A program made the translations under genes and the position numbers. Below are positions 56,160-64,000 of a stretch of 64,000 nucleotides of DNA, piece by piece. A model generated the notes under the pieces. The model saw only the letters and a program-made list of their open reading frames with translations. It was not told the origin of the DNA and did not search any database. Positions within the stretch are counted from its first letter, which is position 1; every line of letters starts with the position of its first letter. This DNA is from Platanthera guangdongensis (taxonomy: Eukaryota; Streptophyta; Magnoliopsida; Asparagales; Orchidaceae), in the NCBI GenBank assembly GCA_039583875.1, contig CM077157.1, positions 78,616,346-78,680,345 on the forward strand, written 5' to 3'.

Positions 56160-57864
56160 GGTGTCTGATCGGCCTCCCCCTACGCGTTTCAGGGAAGCTT
56201 CTACCCCCTTCCCTTTCTTTTCTTTGTACATATTGTCTTTCCTTTCTGTTCCGCATACTTACGAAACAACATTGGGGACAATGTTGGACTTAAGTATGGG
56301 GGTATTTTCGTGCTTTACTTTCTGCACTTCAATTTTTCTGCATCTCAAAAAAGAAAAATACAAAAAAATACATATAACAACAAAACAAAAACAAAAAATT
56401 TAAAAAACATCTTAAAATGAAACAAAAAATTTTAAATGAAAAAACAAACAAATTTTAAATGAAAAAAAAACAAAAAAAATTTTAATGAAAAAACAAAAAT
56501 CCAAAATTTTTGTTTTGTTTTGTTCTCTTTCCCTTTTCCAAAAACTCAAAAAACAAAACAAAAAATTATTTTGTTTAGTTTCACTTTGTATATATTTTTT
56601 GTTTTTTCTCTCTCCCCCTTCCTCATTCTTGTACAAACATTTTTCTTTTTCTCCCTTATTTTTGTACATATTATGAAAATTCTCTTAAAAAAATACAAAA
56701 AAAGGATAATAGTTCAAAAAGCAAAATTTTCAAAAAAATTGAGAAAAACAAAAATACAAAAAAAATATAATAAATGAAAAACACAAAAAAATGATAATAA
56801 ACACTATAAAAATCAAACAAAAAATATTTTGAAATAAATAAATTAAATATTCCATACTTAACTTTTCTGCTATCCAAAAATTCTGTTCTGTGTTTATTTA
56901 TATGTGAATACTATTAATTCTCTGTTTGCTACCCGTTTGTTAATTATTGATTGAAAAATTTAAATACCCGGGGTTAAGTTTTAAAGAATTCTTTATGCTT
57001 TGTTAAATCTAGCGAACTCGTTTTAGGCACTACTTCTAATTTTTCATTGATAGGAGCACGTATATTATGTTAGGAAATAACGACTATAGAATTCAATTAT
57101 ACTTACTTTTAGCTTTCTGAAAAAAAAATTGGGACGTACAAATTATTAAGGTTGCTCTCAAAAATTTTTAGGATTACAATCTAGTTTTCCTTTCTCCCCT
57201 TACTTTTCATGACCTACTTGGCATGAAAAATTTTATCCTTAAAAGATCTTATGTCAATGGGAACAAGATTTCGTTCCGTAAACATAGGCACCCAATAATT
57301 TTAAAAGATTATATAGGGAGTAAGAGGATAAAATTCATTACTCCTACAAATATACATTGGGTTAATTTTTCTTATGAAGTTGAAAAACAAAAATCATATT
57401 AGGAAAATAAGATTTTGTTTTCCTAATAATCCAAAAGAAAAAAAAACATGGAGGTTCGAGAAAAAATTACCTCACCTCAAATATCAAAACCCTCTTCATA
57501 AACCCACTACCCCATTAGCCAATTCCACGATTCTAGAATTAATTCAAAAATCTTTTTGAGAGCATAATTAGTAAATTGTATTATTTCCGGTAGCACTCGT
57601 ATAAGCTAGAGTTCTTATAATTCCAAACTATTTTCGTTAATCTAACCATTTCAAATGTTGCCTTTTATTTGATTACATCAAGAAGTCTTTTGGCCAAAAC
57701 TTTTGCGCTATTTAAATCATCTACATAATTTTAGGACTTAACTCTTACACCCCGTATATTTATTTCGATCTCTCTTATAATTGATTAAGCGATAGCCAAA
57801 ACTTAGAGTTTTTTTTATTCCTTATAGATTCACCTCAAACTTTTGCTCTGGAATAGCAAAAGCC
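56160..57864 (+). other. Non-coding spacer between pol and 3' LTR, Athila C
   Basis: No env-like ORF. It begins with a hairpin CAACATTG-GGGA-CAATGTTG (56267-56286) and a second polypurine-like tract. Then come extremely A/T-rich homopolymer blocks: four tandem units of about 19-28 bp starting ATGAAA (56417-56512) and a T-rich block to about 56680. The open frames here are low-complexity artefacts. Confidence 0.75.
56291..56306 (+). other. Second polypurine-like tract, Athila C
   Basis: TAAGTATGGGGGTATT, identical over 16 bases to the tract directly before the 3' LTR (57865-57880). It follows the hairpin at 56267-56286 by four bases. Confidence 0.85.
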
Positions 57865-57880
57865 TAAGTATGGGGGTATT
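57865..57880 (+). other. Polypurine tract, Athila C
   Basis: TAAGTATGGGGGTATT immediately before the LTR start TGATGA. Confidence 0.9.
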
Positions 57881-60847
57881 TGATGAATTGTAATTATACG
57901 TATTTTTATGCACATTAATTTAGTCATTTTCATTTATTTTCGTCGTTTTTACTTATTTTTGTTCAATAAAATGCTCCTATTCTTGTAAATTTTCTCCTAA
58001 CTTGTTTTATTTTATTTTGCAGAAAAATTCCAAAATCTGCCAAAATTTGGGAAGTACACGCCCGTGACACATTGGTCACGCCCGTGACCGGGCCGTGACT
58101 GCGCATTTCCCGTCAAATCGAAAAATTTCTGAAGTAAAAGCCTGACACGCCTGGGGTCACGCCCGTATCACCAGACACGGGGCGTGACCCAAGCCCGTGT
58201 CCTCTCCTCTCGATGAATTCCTCTCGACGATCGTCGAGTGTCGACACCAACAGTCACGCCCAGCGTTACGCCCGTGACCTGGGGCGTGACTCAATTTCCG
58301 CTCGACGATTTCGACTCGACACTTTCCACTCGACATTCGTCGAGTGTCGACCCCAACTGTCACGCCCATAGTCACGCCCGTGACCCGGGGCGTGACCTTT
58401 CCAGCTGGCCCAACAAGATGCTGCCGAGGACTTTTGACGCAACCCGCGCCCGGTTCTACCTCCCCGACACGCCCAGAGTCACTCCCGTGACCTGGGGCGT
58501 GACTGCTGCGAACTCAGCCCGAAGTCAACTTTACTGTCCAATCGCCGGCCGCCTTCATGAATAGTACTGTCACGCCCCCCTACACGCCCGTGACCGAGGG
58601 CGTGTACTTAGAAATTTTTTCCTATAAATAGCCCAGTTCTGTAAGGTCCAAGGGTTCAGATTTTTGGGCCAAGTTAGTGTCTTTTTGTGGGCTTAATCCG
58701 TGGATACTAGTGCTATGTAAGGAGATTTCTCCCTTCTTATTTCAAGTTTTGTTTTGCTTTATCTTTTAGCTTTGTAATAGTTTGAAAATTTTAATAAAAA
58801 TGTTAGATTTTCTCTCTCTATTTAGCATGAAAAATTCATTTGGATGGCTCACCTCTTTCCCTTTTTATCCTTGGTTTTATCTTTGTTCTTCACTTAGTTC
58901 TTCATTTATGAAAGGTGTGTGTGTGTGTATGAGTGTAATGTATTTACTTTCCATGTCTTTTTTCCCTTAACTTGTCTTCATGCTTAGGATTTTGATTTCA
59001 TTCTTATGATTTTATAAAAGAGATTTAAAAAGTGATTTTGTTCTTTTTTACTTAGTTTTCTTTTAGGATTGTAAAACCTCTTTTGTTCTTTTCATCTTCT
59101 TTTTCACCTTTTTTATCACTTTCATAACATCATAAGAATGAAAATGTTGGTATTTTAATTTTCTAAAAACTTTGGTTTTTAATTTGTTTTGAAAAACTTT
59201 TGTCTTCTAAAAATTGAAATTTTCTCTTTTTATTTGTTTTTGGCAAAACCTAAGCATGAAAAAGTTAAAGTTTTAATTTTTAGGTAACTTTGATTTTTCT
59301 TTGTTATTTGTTTGTGTGAGTGTAGGTGTATAACTTTTATGCTTTGATTTAAATTGTGTAGAGTGTGTGAGTGTATGTGTTAAATTTTAATGCTTTCTTT
59401 TTAATTGCTTTCTTTTAATGCTTTATTCAAATTATGTAGAGTGTGTGAGTGTAGGTGTATAATTTTATTGCTTTCTTGAATTTCTTATGGAGTGTGTGTG
59501 TCTGTGTGTATGTATTTCCGCCTACTCGTTAAGAGTTAAATGGCGCATCGTTTTCATTTTCAGTCCTACTCGTTCGAGTAGGACTTGTAATTTTTCTTTC
59601 TTTATTTTTCCGCCTACTCACTTGAGTTTAAATGGCCGGACTTTATTTCCCGCCTACTCGTTTGAGTAGGATTTGTAATTTTTCTTTCTTTATTTTTTCC
59701 GCCTACTCACTTGAGTTAAATGGCCGGACTTTTTAGCCCTGTAATCGCATTTATTTTCTCCTACTCATTTGAGTAGGACTCGCTTTCATTTCAGTCCTAC
59801 TCGTTTGAGTAGGACTTGCAATTTTCAGCCTTTATTTACCGCCCCCACTCGTTTGAGTGGGACTCGCAAATTTGAATTATGCAAATTTCTTTTTATGTGT
59901 AACTTAGTTCCTTTCTAATTTATAATTTGGAGTGTGTGTGAGTTCTTGTTTTAGCTAATTTTTCAGTTTTCTAAATGTTGTTATTTTTCTTGTGTCCCTT
60001 TCTTATAAACGTTTAGTGTTTAATTTCGAGCTCGCGCCTCACTAAATTATAAGACGTCCCCATACCGATGTGTGGCTAATCTCTATTAGCATCGGCATCG
60101 AAGAGCATTGGGACATTTAAAATGATTTATAATAATTGAAGCTCTTTATTTTCATTTTAATTTAAGCACTTAGGGTTTACCCCGGGTTTACGACGCGTAG
60201 AACCACATATCGATGTGTGGGCCCTATTTCCGTAGTCCATATGCTAGCTAGCCGAGAGGCCGTGCATATGGACCGATCACCCCTGGGTAAATAGAGTTGC
60301 GTGCATACCCTCGAGAGAGGACAAGCGTAATTCTACCGGATTGGGTTCCCCACCGAATAGCGGGGTTCTTAGCCTAAAGCGGGCGTTAAGAGGAATCCTT
60401 CGTCGGACTAACGTTCGGTCGAATATTCTTAACGTTTAGGTGAGCGATATCCCTATAGCTAGGTGAGCTCACATTTGTGGAACCTCCACGGCTAAGTTGC
60501 CTTATTATTAATTTGAAAACTAAGTCTTTTTATTATTAAAAATTGTTTTAGTCTTAATCCGATTCGATGCCGAGCGTTAACCCTTCATCGAATATTGTCT
60601 AAATCGTTTTTTCGCTCCTTTGCTTTTCCGTCTTTTATTAAGTAAAAAAATCCATCTTTCTTTCAGTAAAATAATAGTCCTCCCGGAGGAGTAAGAAAAG
60701 TCAACGCGACCCCGAGAACAATACGACCTCGGTATTCCCCCGAATATCGAGTACTACTTACGATAGGTGCACTTGCCTACCCGAGAAAGCCCGCGGCGAT
60801 CGACTCACCGAACCAACCACAGTAAGAGTCTGTTCGCGGGCACATCA
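57881..60847 (+). repeat. Athila C 3' LTR
   Basis: Same length as the 5' LTR. TATA box at 58623-58630. The hairpin series is at 59520-59861. The last hairpin here is a perfect CCCACTC-GTTT-GAGTGGG (59844-59861), where the 5' LTR has a mismatched CCGACTC. Confidence 0.93.
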
Positions 60848-61852
60848 TGTGGGTTATTGTTGATCGACTGACAAAGGTGGCCCGGTTCATTCCAATGAAG
60901 AAGGAAGCACACGTAGATGTTTTGGTATGCCTCTTTGTGGAGAATTTCGTACGTATCATGGCGTACTCAAGACAATTACTTCAGATCGGGATGGTCGGTT
61001 TACATCCAAGGAGTGGAAGGCAGTGTAGTCGTATTTTGGCTCGCGCCTAACCTTTAGTACTACATTCAACCATCAGACGGACGGGCAGTCTGAGCGGACC
61101 ATCAGAACACTAGAGGATTTATTGAGGTTATGTGTGCTGGACAGAGGAGACCCGTTGGAAAGACTCTTTCCCCTAGTGGAATTCTCCTACAATAATAGCC
61201 ATCAGGCCAGCATCGGTATGGCGCCCAATGAAGCCCTTTACGGAAGAAGGTGCAGGACTCCCTTGTCTTGGGTGCAGGATGAAGATACAAAGGCATTGGG
61301 AAATGAATATATAGATGATACTGATGCGGCGGTCAGATTGATACGGGATCGCATGTTGGAGGCTCAAAGTCGGCAGGCGAAGTACTATAACGCAAAGCAC
61401 GGGATGGTGGAGTTCTAAGTGGGTGATAAGGTGTCCTGAAAATCTGACCGATGCATGGCGTGTCACGTGTGCGTGGTGTGAAAAAGCTCAGCCAAAGGTA
61501 TGTTGGGCCTTATACCATATTGGAAAGGATTGGCCCGTTGGCCTATCGGTTGGAGTTGCCGCCAGAGCTAGAGAACCTCCATGACGTGTTCCATGTGTCG
61601 TCGCTTCAGAAGGCATTGTTGCGGCCCGATCAATAGATCCCCACAACTGATGGTGCTATGGCGTCTAATAGGTCAGTGCGACTGGAGCCGGTGCGGATCG
61701 GAGATAGCGAGATAAGAATGTTGCGGCGCAAAAGTGTTCCCTTGGCGAAAGTGCTATGGTCTAATGATGGGAAGGAGGAATATACATGGGAGCCAATAGA
61801 TTTGATGCAGCAACGCTACACGGAGTTGTTTGCTCAAGGTAATTTTATTTAA
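60848..61852 (+). pseudogene. Chromovirus integrase C-half and chromodomain-like tail
   Basis: Continues the frame cut at 47677: VIVDRLTKVARFIP. After a frameshift near 60956: TSDRDGRFTSKEW (second Asp), TDGQSERTIRTLEDLLR (catalytic Glu) and YNNSHQASIGMAPNEALYGRRC. Then a stop at 61416-61418 and further shifts, LSQRYVGPYTILERIGPLAYRLELP and VFHVSSLQKALLRPDQ, stop at 61634-61636. The last open frame (to 61852) has VPLAKVLWSNDGKEEYTWEP, which fits the short chromodomain-like (CHDCR-type) tail of Tekay-like chromoviruses. Such tails bind chromatin and guide integration. Confidence 0.88.
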
Positions 61853-61940
61853 AAGCATATGTTGATTTTCCTGTTATGCTTTTCTCCCCTAGCCCAAGCC
61901 TGATTTCGGGGAGGAAATCTTTTATTTTGTTTATAGGATT
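61853..61940 (+). other. 3' UTR and polypurine region, chromovirus
   Basis: Contains TTTCGGGGAGGAAATC and ends TTTATAGGATT just before the LTR start. Confidence 0.65.
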
Positions 61941-62104
61941 TGTAACGTCCCGATTCGCACTAGGCCCCTTGTGCGCGTTTTTGAGTCAGGAGAGCTGACT
62001 TGGGTCCAGGGAAATGCTGGATATTGGGCTGCACTTGGGAATGTAGGAGAAACCAGCCATCGAGTTGTCCAGAGCAAGACACGGGTAGTGAATTCTCGAC
62101 ATAG

Positions 62105-62470
62105 TGAGTTTCACGCCCATGTCACGGGCGTGACCGGTCCAACACGGGCGTGGCCATGCCCGTTACTATCCAGTCAGTTGTCGAGTACTCGAGTAGTTGT
62201 CGAGTACTCGAGTAGTTGATAGGGGTCACGCCCGGTGTCACGGGAGTGACCATGGGCGTGACCGAGGCGTGTTCTCTGCTCGATGATTATGGTTGAGTTC
62301 GACGAATCCTCGAGTAGTTGATAGGGGTCACGCCCGGTGTCACAGGCGTGACCATGGGCGTGACCGGGGCGTGTTCTCCAGTCGATGACTTTAGTTGAGT
62401 TCGACAAATTCTCGGTAGTTGATAGGGGTCATGCCCCTATCACGGGCGTGACCATTGGCGTGACTGATGG
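62105..62470 (+). repeat. GTCACGCCC / GGGCGTGACC array in chromovirus U3
   Basis: Clusters at about 62110-62165, 62225-62270, 62327-62372 and 62427-62470, each with CACGCCC followed by two or three GGGCGTGACC arms. They are interleaved with TCGAGTACTCGAG (62176-62215) and GAGTTCGACGAA (62295-62306). The repeating period is about 100 bp for the last three. Confidence 0.88.
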
Positions 62471-63547
62471 CGTTTCACTTTAAAAGGGCTTAAAAAACAC
62501 TAGCAGTTTCACTTCTCTTTCCAGCCCGATTTTCTGAGAAAACTTCTGTAAAAAGAAAACTGCAGGAGCAAGTTCTAGGGATGGAAAATCCGCCATCGCC
62601 GTGAAGGAGAAGATGCCGCCGCGAAGGACTACACGATCCATGGCCGAAAATGGTGGTACCGCTGTAACCGAAGTGAGTTTCCTACCCTCTCCCATGGTGC
62701 TAGATCTTTAGATATATAGGCGAGATGTTGACTCGGTGGAGTCTTGACTTGTGAGAAGATGTTTTTCTCTAGGATGAGGCTGATATATGGCTTGTGCCCT
62801 TGGTTAGTGGTGTCTTCAACCTCTCTGATCTTCTATGTGGAGATGTGGAACGGTTTCATGAAGAGTAAAGGCCTCATGAGGGTGAATAAGGGTGGTGGAA
62901 ATTTCTGGAGGGGATTTGAGAGCATCAACTTGAGGAGGAAGATGAACCGATGTCGTTCGTTCCGCCTCAAGATGAGTGCTGAATCTGTATTCTGCGCGCA
63001 GAGATCTTCTAGGACATTTTCATGAAGGATTTGGCCAGATCTGTGCTTTCGACTAAACACGAAAGTTGAAGCCCTTGAAATACCTTTCCAACGAGTGGCT
63101 GCACGACTTCAGGTGATGTCTATAGCCACGGGAAAGTCTGACAAAAATGGTGTTCAATAAATCCTGCATGCAGAAATTGTGTTCTATATGCAGCGGACCT
63201 CAAGGCTGGTTTCTAATAGGATACATTCAAATCTGGGTTGCGGTCTGAATATGAACGTTGTATCCCATGGAAAGACCTTTCCATCGATGGGCTACACGTC
63301 ATCACCGGATTCCTGTAGATTCGGGAATCTCCGGTAGAAATTGCTGCACAAATTTACTCTACACCTAAATTTTGGGCTTATAAAATGGGGATTTTGATTC
63401 TGTGGAATTAATATTGCAAGTTACTTGGCTTGGATGAACTCTTTTATCATTAATCATTTTAGTTGCATGATTGATGGAGTTTATTAATCAGATTTCATAT
63501 AATCCAATTGCGCAGCAAGCTTACTTAAACGAATTGACTTAATAGAA

Positions 63548-63719
63548 ATTGATAGATGGTTATTTATGCGCTTCATGTTTATAATATGTTGTTATCCTTT
63601 GGAAAGATTGATGGATCTTTATACGCGCATCATGTTTATAATATGTTTGTACTTTTGGAAAGATTGATAGATCTTTATATGCGCATCATGTTTATATTAT
63701 GTTGTCATCATTTGGAAAG
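63548..63719 (+). repeat. Three tandem ~57-bp units in chromovirus LTR
   Basis: Units at 63548-63606, 63607-63662 and 63663-63719, each ATTGATAGAT...GCGCATCATGTTTATA...TTTGGAAAG, with a few substitutions and indels. Confidence 0.85.
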
Positions 63720-64000
63720 TCATGTAGAAGAATAAATTATGACCATGAGTATGTTTGATTAATGGAATGAGTTTAGTAGTCCAATACTTAGAGCGTCGTC
63801 TCCCTACGGGTAGTATTGTGAGAGGATGTGAGTGCGGTGTTGAGTGTCACTTGTTTGGTTTGTGTTAAGATAAGATATGGATGGATGGTTGGGTTGTGTC
63901 CTCGTACTTACTTCTGAGGCCCCTTCCATGTTATGGCGAGGAGGCATTTGCATGTGGTGTGAGTCGACACGCGGTGTCATAATCTTGGGTTAAGGATAGT

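Larger units (their letters stand above)
47678..60847 (+). mobile_element. Athila element C, complete, nested in chromovirus integrase
   Basis: Both LTRs are 2967 bp (47678-50644 and 57881-60847), begin TGATGAATTG and end CACATCA, and are flanked by TGTGG (47673-47677 and 60848-60852). Removing the element and one TGTGG restores the integrase frame (DSVW to VIVDRLTK). Between the LTRs: primer site, gag, pol, a spacer with a second polypurine tract, and the polypurine tract. LTRs differ by a few percent at most, with differences concentrated in the hairpin array, so the insertion is the youngest that can be dated here. Several stops make it non-autonomous now. Confidence 0.95.
28700..64000 (+). 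mobile_element. Host chromovirus (Tekay-like Gypsy), split by nested insertions
   Basis: One plus-strand element can be followed through its interruptions: 5' LTR remainder (28700-29703), gag (29890-30990), protease and RT (31100-32160), then after Athila B and Copia the RT/RNase H/integrase part (46532-47677), then after Athila C the rest of integrase and chromodomain-like tail (60848-61852), polypurine region and 3' LTR (61941 to beyond the window). About 200 bp of RT seem lost between 32160 and 46532. Many stops and frameshifts show that it is old. It is the target into which the younger elements jumped. Confidence 0.85.
61941..64000 (+). repeat. Chromovirus 3' LTR (runs out of window)
   Basis: Starts TGTAACGTCCCGATTCGCAC. 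U3 contains three GTCACGCCCGGTGTCACGGG-type clusters and TCGA units (62105-62470), followed at once by a TATA-like TTTAAAAGG (62480-62488). At 63548-63719 there are three tandem units of 56-59 bp. The window ends before the TTACA end. Confidence 0.8.

Noticed and set aside
56412..56877. Several Phe/Lys-rich frames
   Set aside because: Low-complexity A/T tracts give open frames on both strands; no start context or conservation.
33297..62470. Spaced GTCACGCCC repeats considered as a CRISPR-like array
   Set aside because: Units are degenerate and irregularly spaced, self-complementary, lie in LTR promoters of a plant genome, and no cas gene is present.

Overview
The window is a block of nested and broken LTR retrotransposons of the kind that fills intergenic or pericentromeric chromatin in flowering plants. 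I see no host gene, tRNA, rRNA or CRISPR array. The lineages (Athila-type Gypsy, a chromodomain Gypsy resembling Tekay, several Copia elements, and an env-like 'plant transposon protein' segment) point to an angiosperm, probably a eudicot; the species cannot be told from this sequence. A run of exactly 500 N at 27647-28146 is a scaffold gap.

Left block (1-15412). The end of an Athila-like LTR (1-339) sits inside a Copia gag fragment whose own LTR (minus strand) starts at 559. A second Copia element occupies 2393-15407, bounded by the 5-bp target duplication AAGCC. Inside it, a unit of about 5.36 kb (upstream flank + LTR + gag + part of integrase) is present twice in tandem (about 706-6074 and 6073-11424), so the element has three LTRs.

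Middle block (15413-28699). It holds a minus-strand Athila-like non-autonomous element (LTR 17386-18858, tRNA-Asp type primer site, one 407-codon frame with three stops), unassigned repeat-rich DNA, a decayed minus-strand chromovirus (20340-22972) with a second copy of part of its gag (23787-24272), a CGCCGA-rich array, and a decayed env-like ORF (25289-27560).

Right block (28700-64000). One chromovirus (5' LTR end 29703, gag, protease, RT, RNase H, integrase, chromodomain-like tail, 3' LTR from 61941) is the host for later insertions. In its RT lies Athila B (minus, 32161 to about 41290), fused to a truncated minus-strand Copia (to about 46314). In its integrase lies a complete Athila C (47678-60847, two 2967-bp LTRs, target duplication TGTGG), which splits the integrase reading frame cleanly.

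The most interesting signals are non-coding. (1) Most LTRs with a recognisable TATA box carry, upstream of it, an array of short CG-containing degenerate or inverted repeats. Each family has its own motif, yet unrelated families share some motifs (GTCACGCCC/GGGCGTGAC hairpins; TTCGTCGA/TCGACGAA). (2) Twin hairpins in the chromovirus LTR have conserved loops and compensating stem changes. (3) Athila C has a series of tetraloop hairpins in its transcribed LTR leader. (4) Both Athila elements have a hairpin plus a second polypurine tract between pol and the 3' LTR. (5) Two independent chromovirus copies have an intron-like interval at the same gag/protease position.
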